A DNA stretch of 64,000 nucleotides from Epinephelus fuscoguttatus (lineage: Eukaryota; Chordata; Actinopteri; Perciformes; Serranidae): assembly GCF_011397635.1 (NCBI RefSeq), contig NC_064769.1, positions 13,099,207 to 13,163,206 of the forward strand. Direction: 5' to 3'. The translations under genes were made by a program, and so were the position numbers. A model generated the notes under the pieces. That model was not told the origin of the DNA. It did no database searches and saw nothing but the letters and a program-made list of their open reading frames with translations. Shown in pieces: positions 40,558 through 64,000 of the stretch (its first letter is position 1; every line of letters starts with the position of its first letter).

Positions 40558-43253
40558 CACACTCTCGCAAAATTGATGTGATGATGGTGAACACGTCACA
40601 GTGCAAACGACTGAAGTCTGTGAGGGCTCATTCCACAATACTCTTAATGTTGTTCACATTTCATTTATTCAGTAAACTTCTCAGTTGTATTTTCTGTACG
40701 TTTCATTTCTCAACACGAAGGTCTAAATGCTGTTTCCACCCTTGCCAAGACTAAAGCTCTGGTGAAAAGATTCTCAGTCCTTCATCATTTATTTATTTTG
40801 TTTTTGTTGGCCTAAAACTAGTCAAATTTACTGAGTCTTAAACTACTCAAATCATCCAAACGAACACCCACTGCGAGGACTGGCCAAATGATGGATGTCC
40901 AATTTATTCCAACCTTGCCTAACAACAAGTTCTACAACTCTGTCGACAACAACAAATCTATGTTGATGGATGGTGAAAGAAATTGGTTGTTTGGTGTGCA
41001 ACCTTCTCTTATAGGGCATGAGTTAACACCATGATGACACTCATCATTTATTATAGGTTTAATGGCAGAATAAGAACTCACTCTGGGTTGCGACAAACCC
41101 CAGATTTCCAGAAAAGCATACAGAGAACATAACATAGGTGTCCTCGATTGTATTACTGTATTATTATTTATTGTTACAACTACTTAAAATTGACTGACAA
41201 CTGCTACATTTCACTGAAAACATTTTTCATTATTGAATGTGACAAATCAATTGAATTCAGTATTAAAAGTTTATAGTTTTTGGACAGAACGCAGTGATGT
41301 AACTGCTATTGATGACCATCTGCACAGATCCATGTGGCGGAAATGATGCACATCTGCAGAAAATGTTCTACATGTTCAATTAGACATCACTCAAACTAAC
41401 ATTACAGGCAGAATGGCGACCAGGCAAAATAATGAGGTGCAGATATATTTCGACAAAATAAACAAAATGAATGTGCAGTGTGAGCTATATAAAGTCAAAT
41501 TCTTGATCATAGCTAGTTTCTACTGTCTGTGCAGAGCAGAGAGGTAGACTAACCCCAACACACATCCAAATTATTATTATGATTTAATGTGAGTTCCTGA
41601 TTATGGAAATTACTCCAAATGCCAATCCCACCCACCACACCATTAGTATGTAGACATTTGGTCCACTTCCCCGGCTCTTGTGCCAATTATGCTGTCATTA
41701 TTGTCATTCTGTTGGTACTAACCCAGTTTTAATTACGCTTATGAAATACTTGGCCTACTTTTCTTAAAAGATAGACACAGGAGTAGACAAACAGCCAGTA
41801 CAGAGACACAGGCACTGGCATACTATATATGCAGGTGTATGTGTGAACATTCTCAGGTTCAGCCCCGTTTGTCTCTCCTTTGTTCTGTTGTGTGGGAGCA
41901 GTGGGTGCCGCCTGTAGGGGACTCTGCAAGGTGAATCACGCTGCTGTGAGCACACAGCACTGGCACAGAGAAAGTGACACAGGGCAACACTTGTTCTGTC
42001 CTTCAAAGGTCGCCGGATGAATCAACGTTATGTAAAAGGCCACTGAAAATCCACTTACTAAGGTCACTCTTATACAAAGGTTGATAAGAAGGAACATACA
42101 GGCAGCATTGAGGAAAGTTTCCTTCTGTAATACCCTCAGAATATTAAGTAGAAATGGTTTATTTGACAAGATGTTGGGGTCCAACAGGGCAGAGAGGAAA
42201 AAAATAAGCACATAAGACATTCAAGAAAAAAAAAAAACTGTAATAACAGCTCATGTTTTATCACCAGTCAAGAAAATGAGATGTTCTCATTTTCGACTTG
42301 TTCCCCTCTCCCTCGTCTCGCACCTTCTCCCCCGATGTACTGTCGCTCCCACACATGTCTGGGAGTGTGACTGTTATGTGTAGCACTGGCTAGACTAGAG
42401 CCATGTGCCTCGGTACAGCAGATACAGACACAGACAGAAATAAATACACAAAAAGATTTACTCATAAATGTAAATATAAATGCAGACCCAGACAGAGCTC
42501 GGTGTACCTTTTATTAGCTGACAACTCGGCAGCTGCTTTTTGAAGGGATCAAAATCTTGTTGCTGGAGGAAAAAGGAAGAAGGGTTGTCCTCAAAAGAAC
42601 TTATGAGGAAACACAATAGCAGAGTGCATTTAAGGACAGCGGGGAGGAAGCAGATAAGCACAAAGGAGAGGAAAGAAACCAACATAGAGGTAAAGAGAAA
42701 TGATAAGGGGACAGATTGGAGTACAGAAAGGAGTGATGGATAGTGGCTGGCAGAGAAAAGGGTGTTTTTGCTGGGGGAGCACTTTATGAAATCTCCCCTA
42801 CAGCTCACTGTCTGCACTGATGAAATGCTCTGCTGCATTTTAAATCGACTCAAAGCATCCATTGAAACTGTGCTGCTGAGAAGGGAGGAGAGTCTGTCAC
42901 TCTTTGCTTTGTAATGACTGTTAAAAAGAATAACACCACAAGGCTACATTTAGTTGATATAGATGTTATACATAATCACATTCGTGCAGTCAAATCTGCT
43001 CAATATTTTCCACAGTGTTAGTACATGCAACAACAGTGGGTCTGTCTTTCCTTGGAAAGTGCTGCCCTCTGCTGTGTAGAGCGCTGCATGAGAAAATATT
43101 TGCCATCTAGATGATATTACTCACCCCAATGCCAGCCATTTTATATAACACATATTGTTATGTAAGGAAGAAATGCCAAAACTGTACATTACCACCATTC
43201 CTTTTCCATTTCCTACAATTTAATTATCATAACTTGTAGAGCATCGCCTCTAA
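40558..43253. other. Gene-poor flank 3' of slc14a2
   Basis: Contains the slc14a2 3' UTR at its right edge. No further gene was recognised. The minus-strand open frames around 41729-42862 show no domain and no consistent splice structure. Confidence 0.45.
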
Positions 43254-46200
43254 TCACACAGATTCACTGCAGTCCTTGTCCACGACCAACTGGACATTTG
43301 GCTGTCCATTCCCTTTCAGCGTGGCCTCTTCTTGGCTGCAGCTCTGCTGACTGCGCCGAGCTTTCTCTGAGGCCTTTAATTGTCTCTGGTAGTGTCGGTT
43401 TTCCTCGGGGTAGGAGACCACAGACAGAGGCAGTCTGCAGATGGCTGGGATCTCAGAGGAAATGAGGAGGAAGATGAGAGTCGACAGGCAGAAAGGCCAT
43501 GTGCAGGCTGGTAATGCGAGCTGAAAGGGGATGTCATAGGAGAGGGGAGCATGACACATGTTGTGAAAGACATTTGGGTGTCCAGATTATGGTTATAGAA
43601 TGTGATTTGGGAGGAACTTACCACGGACATCAGTTTTGAGATCGCTGCCGTCATGTATGCGCAGAAAAGTGCTAGAAGAAAACACAGTAATGAAAATCAT
43701 TTTCTGTGTGGCTACCTGAAGGAGGATAGTGATCATGCTCTTTGCTGATCTTACCACATATTACAGCCATTAGATGGGTTTGCCATGTTAGGACATAGAA
43801 GACTCCCCCAGTGGCAATGCAGGATAGGGCGCTGTTGTATCCCCACAGCCCAGAGTAAATGTCCTTGTGAGGCGCTGCAAGAGCAAATCCTGTACCACAC
43901 AATAGAGACAAGCTCAGTATTCACCATGAAATTCAATATTAAACAGCAAACAATTGCACAAATGTCAGATCTGAAAACTGCGTCAACAACATACACAGGC
44001 TGTACAGCATTATTTGAGAAAACATGCCATGGTTCATTCACCATAATGCCATGGTGCCCTTTGAAAAAGCCAGAGCTCCCGCTGTAGCCTCTCAGCAGAC
44101 ATTATGCATATTTTTATGCAGATGGGAGAATCTCTTTACCAGACAGCATGCCAGCAGCAGAGCCCCACATGGCATGAAAACAGATAGTTGGTGAGGAAAG
44201 CAGCAGGGCCAGAAGGATGAGACCTCCTGTCCAAGGACTGTCGCAGCCATACACCTGGCCCACACCAACTGGCACTGACAGGAAGAGCTGCAAATGGAAA
44301 GCCTCCATTTACTTACTTTTATAAAAAACAATAATGTATGCAGTAAAGCCACTCTTATCATTAAGACGGTTGATTTTTAAAGAGCTACTGGACCAATAAT
44401 ATTACTGTTATACTTGAGATATATTGAGGCTGTCCATGGTGTTATTAGGACGGCGCAGATGGTGATTTGACTGAAAATCCACCTGAAATTGCACAAGAAA
44501 AGATTACATTATCATATGTAGCTAATCATTGTGTATGTGCGTCATTGTTTGTATAGCAGGGCTATACTGTACCTCTGGGAAGTAAGGGTGATTGGCTCCT
44601 GTAGCTGCAACATGTAGACACACCAAAATGTTAAAGGGCAGGGTGAATATAGGGAGGTCCCATTTGCTGGAAACTGAGGACAAAGCACTGGAGACCACCG
44701 GGCTGTGAACAGAGGAAATGGTTACCTGATTGGACGGAAAGGCAAACTAGAACATACTGACATTATGGTACCCTCGCCTATGTTATTTATGTTTTCCTTA
44801 AGGATGGAACTGTATGTACAAAGTTGAACGTTTGTACAGCCTAATTTAACTCTGTGAATTACTGTTTCAACCAGCCCACTCCCAATGCGTCAAATGGCGC
44901 CCAGCACCGACACAAAGAATCATGTTTTTAAGTTTATAATGCCAGTGGATGACATCAGTTTAAAACACTGCCAGTAACAACGTAATGTAAGAAGCTGAAA
45001 AGACCCTATAGGGCGGGTGGGAGGGACAGTGGATGGGTCCAATAACCATTAGGTAACGTTAACCATGTGATGCTAACATTTAGCCCTGTAACAAGCTTAG
45101 TCTCACAACTGTCCTTGGTATGGAGTTCATACTCCCACAACAGCAGCTATGACCCGTACAGTCTGTGGTAAAATTGGTGTATTTGGCAGTTCAGCATGCT
45201 GAGATGCCAATAAAGTACTCTGCTTGTATCAGCATTTATTTATTAAATGATATGAAGCGGGTTTTCTCCGGGTACTCCGGCTTCCTCCCACAGTCCAAAG
45301 ACATGCAAGTTAATTGGTGATTCTAACTTGTCCATAGGTGTGAGTGTTAATGGTTGTCTGTCTCTATGTGTCAGCCCTGCGAAAGTCTGGCGACCTGTCC
45401 AGGGTGTACCCCACCTCTCGCCCAATGTACAGCTGGGATAGGCTCCAGCCCCCCCGCGACCCTCAAGAGGATAAGCAATTACAAAATGGATGGATGATAT
45501 GCAGTGGAAACTAGCAAATTTGTTAGCAGATGATAACGAGGACCAAGAAAAAGAGAGACATTTTTTAATTATAGCTTTTTGTGGAACAATGGCTTCTACT
45601 TCTCTCCTGAGGTGTGTGTGTGAAGTCTGAACCAGCAGTGGTGGGATGGTGATTTGAACGGCCTCACTGAAACAGATTTCATCAAAAAATTTGTAAATTT
45701 CAAGGACTACTTTTAATTACATATGTCAGTTCCTCTCCACAAGACTCTCTTGGCAGGACACTCGGTGCAGAATTGTGATAAATGAACGTGGCCAAAATGT
45801 CTGGATTTTCAGGGTTCTTGTTTTAAAATACAAAAATCAGACAGTGTTTTCCACCTACTCACAGAGTTGGATGTTTGCTGGCTAGAAATGAGAGTCTGCT
45901 ATTGAGTTGAAAAGTGTGTGCAATCAAACAAATCGAATCAAGTTTAGGAGAACACTTACCACAACATGGACATGAACACATTTGGCAATAACAGCCACCA
46001 GTACCAGCTTCCTTTGGTGGAGAAAACAGCCATCAATATGCCAACCAGGGTTCCATTGTAGCCATATAAACCCGCTGATACGGCTTTCCTGCGGAGAATG
46101 TGACAGATGTGTAAAACACATTAAAATGAGAAACACACTGTGAAAATAGCACAGTGTGAAAACTAAAGAAAGTGTAGCCCCGGGGAGTTTAAGTGGAAGA

Positions 46201-46719
46201 GACAGCGATAACGACTTAATGTCAGGATGAAAATGTTTGTTTTTTTTAACGATGAAGTGTAACAAACATATGGAGATGTAATCTGACCTGTTTTGTCCCA
46301 GCAAGAGCGCAGACACTGTGGACACAAAGGTACCCAGCAGGCCGTTCAGAGCCCACCAAGGGTCCTGCAGGAAGAGGCCGGCCGTGATGAGGAGCCCACT
46401 GACAGGGTTGTTGACGAACATGACCTGGGACACCCCTCGGGAAATCCAGTCCACTAGCTGGATTGCCAAAACCTGTCCTGTCAGAGATTGATAGTGATGT
46501 CATTTGTCATCACCTGAAGTACATTACAAAAGGCTTAAACTGAACCTATATTAAATTCTTAAGCACATTCACTCAAAGTGTAGCTGACATGACCGCTCAT
46601 CACCTACTTTTAACCCAGTCTGCACAGAGATGCATGTCCCCGGTGAAAAGCCCGAAAGCTCTGACGAGGATGGAGCGAGCTAGAGATTCTTCATGTGAAG
46701 GCTGGTTGCTGTTGTCCAT
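43254..46719 (-). CDS. slc14a2: Urea transporter, SLC14 family
   Basis: Nine coding exons: 46719-46608, 46477-46288, 46088-45960, 44702-44573, 44482-44414, 44287-44140, 43889-43755, 43671-43622 and 43520-43254. They join in frame to 409 residues, near the usual length of a single-unit SLC14 protein. The fold is an inverted duplication forming a channel for facilitated urea diffusion across the plasma membrane; the protein works as a trimer. Visible landmarks are NNPVSG at 60-65, the selectivity box [10 protein letters not shown] around 159-168, the second-half entry [18 protein letters not shown], and [20 protein letters not shown] near the C terminus. The first exon starts MDNSNQPS, giving a short cytoplasmic N terminus. 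Synteny with atp5fa1 and ark2n agrees with SLC14A1/A2 on human chromosome 18. The A1/A2 choice is by convention in fish. No defect seen. Confidence 0.9.
44880..45060. repeat. Repeat segment shared with 36560-36720
   Basis: GGACAGTGGATGGGTCCAA and the flanking CCTATAGGG appear in reverse at about 36630. The two stretches are diverged copies of one interspersed repeat in opposite orientation. Confidence 0.5.
45255..45493 (+). mobile_element. Fish LINE/SINE retroposon 3' region
   Basis: Contains GGGTTTTCTCCGGGTACTCC, CCCACAGTCCAAAGACATGC, CTGGGATAGGCTCCAGCCCC and a GGATAAGC...ATGGATGGATG tail. This is the abundant fish retroposon end often assigned to L2-type LINEs and the SINEs that share their tail. 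ATGATATG at 45247-45254 and 45494-45501 is a perfect 8-bp direct repeat and a likely target duplication. Confidence 0.7.
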
Positions 46720-47414
46720 ACTTGCTGTCAGTAGAGTTTATTGAAATTTTAGTACAACAATTTGTACAAAACAGGCTTTTAGTAAACTACAAAAAAGACA
46801 CAAAATTGCCCCAAAGAGACACAAAACAAACACCAAGAGACACAAAAGCACCAAAAGATGCAAAACGACTACAAAGAGACGCGAAACCACCACAAAGTCT
46901 GTGTGTCTCACTCCTGTGTTGGAGAGGTGATGGGCCCTTCTGCATATCTGTGTCCAGGAGCCCATTCATTCATATTTTGCCCATGAATATACTATATACA
47001 GTACTGTATCTGGCCACTGTTGAGATTGAAATGTTGTCAGTCGGTCCTTCACTCTGGTCCAGACTGCAAGATCTCAACAGCTTTTGGATGTATTGCCAAT
47101 AAATTTGAAACATATTGTGACCCCTGCCAAGCTTTGACATAACTACAACTCAACAAAGCCAGCAGTTGGTGCCATAACAGGCTGGTTTATTACGCTCAGG
47201 GTCACTGCTATTAATTCTATAAAGGAAGTTTAAAGTGGAGGCATCTTGCTGCAGGAGTGTGGTGCACCAATCAGAAGGCTGATGCACTGGAAGTATACTG
47301 GCAGTGGATAACCAAACACCACATACACAAGATAAACCCTTTTTTCCCCAACAAAAAAACACACCAACTACACATATTAATCTCATTCTAACCACAGGTT
47401 AACACAGCTTGATA
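46720..47414. other. slc14a2 upstream flank
   Basis: Includes a degenerate tandem array at about 46770-46900 with units like CAAAAGACACAAA / CTACAAAGAGACGCGAAACC. This is the reverse complement of the TTTGTGGT/TTTTGTGTCT array at 32840-33010. A promoter was not resolved. Confidence 0.5.
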
Positions 47415-47737
47415 TTAAGGTCCAGTGTGGATTTAGGGGCATTTATTGGTAGAATTGGTATATAATATTCTTAGCTATGTTTTCAGTAGTTTATAATCAC
47501 CTGAAAAAAGGAATCATTGTGTTTTCATAACCTTAGAATGAGCCTCTTCCACGGAGTCCTCCATGTTATTCTACAGTAGCCCAGAATGAACAAATCAAAC
47601 ACCGGCTCTTGATAGGGCCAGTGTTTCCTCTGACATTTTTGTGTTTCAAATAGGCCATCACAGTTCCCCCACATGCTTGGCACATGGGCGAAGTTTCAGT
47701 TTTAGATGCCACTAAATCACACAAACTGGACCTTTAA
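47415..47737. repeat. TTAA-flanked MITE, copy 1
   Basis: Begins TTAAGGTCCAGTGTGG and ends ACACAAACTGGACCTTTAA, inverted ends with TTAA at both edges, as for piggyBac-like non-autonomous elements. About 320 bp, no frame. Confidence 0.7.
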
Positions 47738-47845
47738 AAAGGAATACTTTGTCACTGCCAGTACTCCAGGACTGTTATGACCCTTTACAAAGGAAACAAC
47801 AATTTCTTGGCAGACCCACCATTCTGCAATAAAAACCTGTAATAA

Positions 47846-48190
47846 ATACCTCTAGTTTGTGGGATTTAGTGGCATCTAGCAGTGAGTTGCAACATTGCAA
47901 CCAACTGAAACTTCGCCTGTGTGCCAAGCGTGTAGGAGAACTATGGTAGCCAACGTGAAAGCATGAATGGCCCCATATAGAGCCATTGTTTGTTTTTTCT
48001 GCTGTGGGCTAATGAAGGACCAACAAACTCTGTGGAAGAGGACTTACTTCGTATGTAGCTCATTTGTAGGTAACAAAAACACAATGATTCTTTATTTAAG
48101 GTGATTATACAATAATGAAAACATAGTCATGAATGTTAGAGTCCATTTCTGCTAATATATCCCCCTAAATCCTACACACTGGACCATTAA
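47846..48190. repeat. TTAA-type MITE, copy 2, reverse orientation
   Basis: Ends TCCTACACACTGGACCATTAA, and its inside (CAACTGAAACTTCGCCTGTG, TGTGGAAGAGGACTTACTTC, AACACAATGATTC) is the reverse complement of text in copy 1. The left end is diverged, so its start is approximate. Confidence 0.65.
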
Positions 48191-51100
48191 CAATCAAATA
48201 ATCCTATTTAGAATACAATATAAGTTTGTTTGTCATAACAAAGAAGCATATGGATGGGAGCAGGAATGAAGCTGACACACCTGTGCTTCATGAGCCCCTT
48301 AACAGTTCAGGTGCTTTCACCTTAATTGGCCAAATTATGCCTGGGTGTTAGTGTGCCCCTACTCCAATCTAGTCATGGTCCCCAGAGGATGAATCTTAAT
48401 AACTCTGATGACCCTCTGACTTTTCATCTTATAGGGAGCCAGGTGAACCAATTTTCATTTTTCTAATTCACAATGAAAATAAATTGATTCACACTGGTAA
48501 TTTCTTTTTGTACTATGAATGCAAAAAATGGGCCAGAGTGCATTAAAAAAAATCAGCGAAGGATCCTCTTGAATGCCCGACAGAAGCTAAGCCCAGAATG
48601 TGCTCAAATCCTAGAAACTGGCCTCTGGCTTGATGTCATTTTGCAAAAGTGGACCCCGGGCACAGGGTTAGTTAAGTTAAGTATCCCTGGTCTTGTTTTC
48701 ACTTATCCTGTGACATATCTCAGTATATTTATCTATTGAACAGATTGGCAATTAATTTTGTAAACACTCATGATGCACAGAGACTTTATCCTTTATCTTT
48801 GGTGATCCCCAGACATTGGTGGTTTTAGTAAAATGTCTCAACAAATGTATGGATGATTCATCTGGCAAAGTACAGCTTTGCCTTGGCTGAAGACTCTCAG
48901 TCTTATTCTGCCTCTAAGCTTCTACAGTCCACGTGTTCATTAGACTTAAAATATTAATTTAGACCTTGATATTGTCAGATATCGACATCCACCCTTCCCC
49001 TGTAACTCAGAAATAGACAAGTCAACGGCTTTCTGCCCACAAACTAAATGTGAACATGATTCCCTTCGCTCCCTGGGGTGGAAACAATTCCGACAGAGAA
49101 GTGTGAGCTAAAATCTAAACTTCACTGCCAGTTTGCCACGTCGTTTTCTATTCTTTTTATTTTCAGATTTTTTTTTGAAGAAGTGATCAAAGCAGATTTC
49201 CCAAAGAGCTTCCCACTGTTACCGTCAACATCCGCAGTCACAGTTCTCTGCATGAAAGCCTGGGTGTGTTTCTGTTGTTGAGTGAACGGTGAACCTCTTG
49301 ATCTTTCAGCTCTGTCTGCAGCCTCTTTTCTTCTGTGCCACAATACTTCTTAAGAATCAACAAATATGGAAGCAGCTGAACACAACTCTGCACTAACTTT
49401 TGTGATTCAATGTTGGATCGAATACAAAACAATCAGTATATTACCTTGTACGTGTCCAGAGGTAGCTCAGACCATGATACTGCTATCTTCGAGCCATCAT
49501 ATTGTTATGGCTTTGCAAATCGTGATTGCTTGATTATTGTCTTGTTTTGTGCTGTTTCCTTTCTTTGTGCATTTTTGATAGCACCCTTGGGAGTTGCTTT
49601 TTTCTCACTCAGTGCTGGGGATTGCTGCTGTGGCGCACAAACTGTGTACACACACACACTCACTGCCTCTTGAATACCAGGGTCAGTGTTTATTCATTAG
49701 GATAAAAATAGCTTGTTGACTGGCAGTAGTGCCCCCAGATATGGCTGGCCAGATGGGGCTTCTAAAGATCTTGGGATGGCAACCATAACTGAATGTCACG
49801 AATTTGATTATGCTGTTGTAGTACATAGGGAAGTTAAAACTATGTCAATATGAGAGTTCAGGAATCACATACTGATACATTTTTGTTCCTTATTTTCCAT
49901 GTAATAATATTGATTATTTGTTGTGCATAGACTAACACCGGCACAGTTAACATTTTGAGTCCCACAACAATCCTGTCTTTATGTGTTATGTATCAGTACA
50001 TGTCTTAGGTGATTCATTGTTCAAATAAGCTGGGTGTCCTTTTCTTAAAAAAGACAAATATACAGCTTTCCTTTGAAGGAGTACATTTATAGTAAGGAAC
50101 AAAATATTTACTGGAAACAAGCCTTCTCTAGTGTAGGGGAGATTCATGGCTACCCACAAAACCCATTTTCATTCAGATACCTTGAGGTGAGAGTTCAAGG
50201 GCCATGCCAGTTGTTCCTTTGCCAAAATTTAGCCCCCTTCCTGATAAGCTATGCTAACTTGGTTAGATGCCTTAAAATCATACACATTACGCGTCTTTAA
50301 CCGCCTGGAAAACGTGAGGTCAGGCGCTGGACATTACTTTTGTGCCTTTTTTGAGCCATCTTCCAAGAGCGCAGCGGCAGGTTGCGTCTGAGGTTGCTAA
50401 GCAACCTTTACAAGCACCGTATCAAAGCATATTTATCTTAAATCCTGAGTGAAGAGCTGATCCTTTTCCAGACGCTGTTTATAAGTATATGGGTATATCA
50501 TCCGTGGGACAGATGTCAAGCTCTGGCAGCCTAACTTCTCCTCCATATTTATCAGACTGATATTTACAGAAGAAGAGAAAGATAATTGTTGGCTGTGATT
50601 AGCTGTTCCTTGTAACACGACGTGCGGTTCATGCTGCTGCCTTCCAAAAGTTGAACTCGGTTTGTTTCAAAGTGTAGCCATCGCTCCCTGAAAAATGGGC
50701 ACTCAGGAACACGTGCACACTGCTCTGGCATCGCTCTGGCATTTGAGCGTGCCTGCCATGCGTCTACATTGAAAACAATAAACTTGAGGGTGCAAAAAAA
50801 CTAGTGTAGTTTCACAAGATTGCACTACCTTTGCACTGGCTTAAAAATCACGCCATAGCCCCTTAAAGACATTAAAGTCTGTCTCAAATTATCTTAGCTA
50901 GGAGGAACCAGTTGGGAGAGCTAGTAATGGGTGCAGCAATTGTATTGGGGAACCAGGCCCTCCCACCCTCCCCCTCTTGGAGGCACCGCTGTTGGGTGGT
51001 GGCAGCATCTTGTCTAATTTTATGTAAATCAGTTTTTTCAAAGGCTACCTAAACTCTACAGTGATTAACCAACATAAAACAGTGAATCTAGCTATTCAGC

Positions 51101-53110
51101 CAATCAACCAATAAATCAACCAGTCAATAGATAGAGATAAATAGTCTTGTCTCAGACAAGCTGCAAAAATCTAGTGGTCTTGGCTGATGTAGTAATTTCT
51201 GATTCATTACCAATCAATAAATATTTCCAACATACAATCAAGTAGTAAAGAGTGGGCATACATTGTGCCGTTATTGAATTTCCATTTCCATCTTATTATT
51301 TCTTGTTAATACAATGGCACTTTCAGTAAAATGAAGCTGCACTTTATCCAAGTTGAGTCATTTAACCTCTTATGTAAGAGAAATTAAAGGATTTTTTTCT
51401 TACCTCTGTGAGGTGAAGATGAATCACAGCTCTGTTATCTACCAGCTGAGTTAATGAAGGCGCACATACTTGATTAAAGAAAACCCAGATATAAAGGAAT
51501 CTGCATGATGTTCCGTAGCCTCTTCATGTCTATATTAAAGCTTCAAACTCTCTTCATCCTTGTCTCTTCTCCAGGGGACCTCCTGCCCTGAGCAAGGACC
51601 AAAGTCTCTCTATTCATCTCAGCAGCTAATCAGGGAGAAGAATGTTCTTATTAGGAAAGTATTTCCTGCTCAGGCAAAACAGTGGCCTTTGTTTCTTTAT
51701 CACCTTCTGAGTAAAAGGGGAATGTGCCAAACTCATGAGGGGATAAGTTATGAAAGGTATGCACAGTCTCAAAATCTGAGGAAAAATAAAATAAATCCTG
51801 ATATCACCTTTTAATTAAACATGAACATGAATTTCAATAAAGTTTAAAGCCCTTTATTTTAACCAGGTTCATGACTACATAGATATGAAATGATCAAGAT
51901 GCCAAGGACCAAGTGATGGAAAGAGAAAATATGGTTACACTGAGCTTTAAGTTAATTTTCTATAAGGCACAGTCTGGAATTTTAATCATACAAAATATGG
52001 TCTGATCATCTTCTCTCCACAAAAGGAGCACAAATAAACATGATTGTTAAACAAATACAGACAGTTTATGATCAAAATGTAGAAAAAGGTCAGTAGAGGT
52101 TGATCCAAAATGAGAACTTCCCATGCGGTTGTTTGAACTGGAATAGATTTAAGCTAAAATCTCCACTGTATGGGAGCAAAATACTGTTCTTATAATGATG
52201 ATCCTTATATTTTGAAAATACATGGAACTTAATGGAAACTGTTCATTATTAAAGTGGAAATAAACATGTCTTTTTGCTTCTACTTAATATAAAGTAAATG
52301 TTGATTGCACAGTGTAGTGGCCATAGAATAATGAGATCATCTGCATGTACATTGGTTCCTTATAGGCCGCGCTTTCATTTTGCAATTCTATCTGCCACCA
52401 GGTGCGAAAATGAAGGCTCAAGAGTGCAAAGCAAGTGCGTCAACCACTGCGCAAACAAAACAGGAAGAGGATAGCACTTTTGTTTCCCTGGTAGCTACCT
52501 GTAGTTACAAAACAGGATCAGTCTATGATCAGTTACTATACCCAGAAGTGAAAATGGCGAACGGTGGTTACTGTGGAAACTCCACCTGGGAAAAGAAAAG
52601 GAGCCCCGTTGCTAGGCCCTGAGGAAAACAGAAAGTGATTTGGTTATCTATGTGACAGCAGCACTAACAAAAATACCACTTGGAGACGTCAGGAGACGTC
52701 GAAAACTTGTCTGTTTCCACTTTAACCGTATGATATGTTGCATTATATTATCTTATGTTACATGTTCTTGTGTTGTGTTTCTTTCCTTATAATGTGATGT
52801 TGTATCACGTTCAGTAAGAATCATCATAACTTATAATATTCAGCATGGCACATTCGGCTGGAGTCTTTCAGAGATGATTAAACAGGAGGACACAGATAGA
52901 AAAGAAAACAGACATGATAATATGCACATACAGTACAAAGATTGTGTGGTTTTATATGCACTAAAACTGTACACATCAGTACACAAACAGACAGACACAC
53001 ACAAACACTCACACACATACACATACACACACAGACACTCGCTTACACATTCACACATTCCCACACAGAAGCAGTCTTTAGAGATCTGGTGTCATATTTT
53101 TGTCTCGACT
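48191..53110. other. Spacer between slc14a2 and thbs3
   Basis: No gene recognised. Degenerate fish-repeat phrases occur at 48376-48450 (GGTCCCCAGAGGATGAATC) and 48796-48850 (GGTGATCCCCAGACATTGG). Two GGAGACGTC units lie 10 bp apart at 52682-52700. CA-rich low complexity is at 52980-53070. The 80-codon frame at 52380-52622 has no family match I know. The last few hundred bases before 53110 are the probable thbs3 3' UTR. Confidence 0.45.
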
Positions 53111-63386
<10,276 letters not shown>

Positions 63387-64000
63387 CTGCAGGAAGAAAG
63401 GAGGACAGGAGCTCTGTTGAAGCTGCAAAATGTATGTGGTTCTCACAGGGCTTCTCCCTGAAAGCTTTTAGGTTTGATGACACTTTTGCTCATGCAAAAA
63501 AGAGAATGCTGAAGGGGCCAGTCCTTATAAAAAGGGGTCAGTGCAAACGCGAGAAGACAGACAGGCAAACACACACGCACTCACACACATCCTTATACTT
63601 CTATCCTCTCAAGGATCTCATTAACAGTAATGCCTTGACTTTAACTGAATTCCCAAACTTATACCTTTACTTGTGGCTTTTACTCCTGAACCCCATTATA
63701 CCATATTAGCTTCTGTGAGTTGCATTTTATTCCCTCTCTGTCTCACCTCATATCCTGTCACCTCTTTGCTGCCTACCTTTGAATAAATGCCCCAAAATAA
63801 TTTAAAACACAGCATCCAGAATAAATAGTACTAACCGCTGCCTACACAGTGGCAGAGCATCTGTATGGAAATACAGAACAAAACAAAAGCTCAGGCTCAC
63901 ACTTACCTCATGGTCATTAAACAAAATTTGTAAATTACCCACCCTTCCATTAAATGGCTAGTTATCATCTTTTAGGCATTAAGTTGGGGGAATACACAAC
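63387..64000 (-). other. thbs3 intron running off the window
   Basis: No exon recognised upstream of 63386 on the minus strand. Only a short CA-rich stretch near 63560-63590. Confidence 0.5.

Larger units (their letters stand above)
44703..45959. other. Largest slc14a2 intron, repeat-filled
   Basis: Holds the repeat segment at 44880-45060 and the retroposon at 45255-45493. No extra exon recognised. Confidence 0.55.

Noticed and set aside
31230-43000. Long terminal repeat retroelement
   Set aside because: The region is repeat-rich, but I found no paired direct repeats, primer site or gag/pol-like frames. All recognised pieces are DNA transposons, a LINE/SINE tail or a SINE.

Overview
The window is vertebrate nuclear DNA, almost certainly from a teleost fish. 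Genes are split by GT-AG introns, there are CpG-rich promoter stretches, microsatellites, and many short non-autonomous DNA transposons of kinds common in fish. Six protein-coding loci can be read by joining exons in frame and matching them to known families. No bacterial, viral or CRISPR features are present.

Layout. 5.9-13.9 kb, minus strand: ark2n (C18orf25/ARKL1, Arkadia N-terminal-like), with a possible alternative last exon near 9.5-10.0 kb. 15.2-19.9 kb, plus strand: atp5fa1, mitochondrial ATP synthase subunit alpha, complete in 11 coding exons and divergent from ark2n. 21.9-24.8 kb, minus: a single-pass membrane protein with the two intracellular motifs I associate with Huluwa (hwa), the maternal dorsal determinant of fish and frogs. 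26.0-29.3 kb, minus: a class B DnaJ co-chaperone closest to DNAJB5. 30.6-31.1 kb, plus: a CpG-rich, promoter-like segment with a possible orphan first exon. 31-43 kb: gene-poor, transposon-rich. 43.3-46.7 kb, minus: a urea transporter (slc14a2-like), complete in nine coding exons. 53.1-63.4 kb, minus: the 3' part of a thrombospondin-3 gene, running off the right edge.

ark2n, ATP5F1A and SLC14A genes lie near each other on human 18q12-q21 (from memory), so this part looks like an ancestral neighbourhood. The hwa, dnajb5-like and thbs3-like genes are not part of that human cluster as I recall it. The genes do not form a pathway. They cover signalling and SUMO recognition, mitochondrial energy production, axis formation, protein folding, urea transport and extracellular matrix.

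The most notable items are: the hwa-like gene with both motifs; a phase-compatible alternative last exon of ark2n that would remove both SUMO-interacting motifs; an ETS site beside a perfect 13-bp nuclear-receptor palindrome just upstream of atp5fa1; a 1.5-kb PIF/Harbinger-like element with a TTA target duplication; several fold-back elements; and the orphan promoter/first exon at 30.6-31.1 kb. All family assignments come from reading translations against memory; no database search was run.
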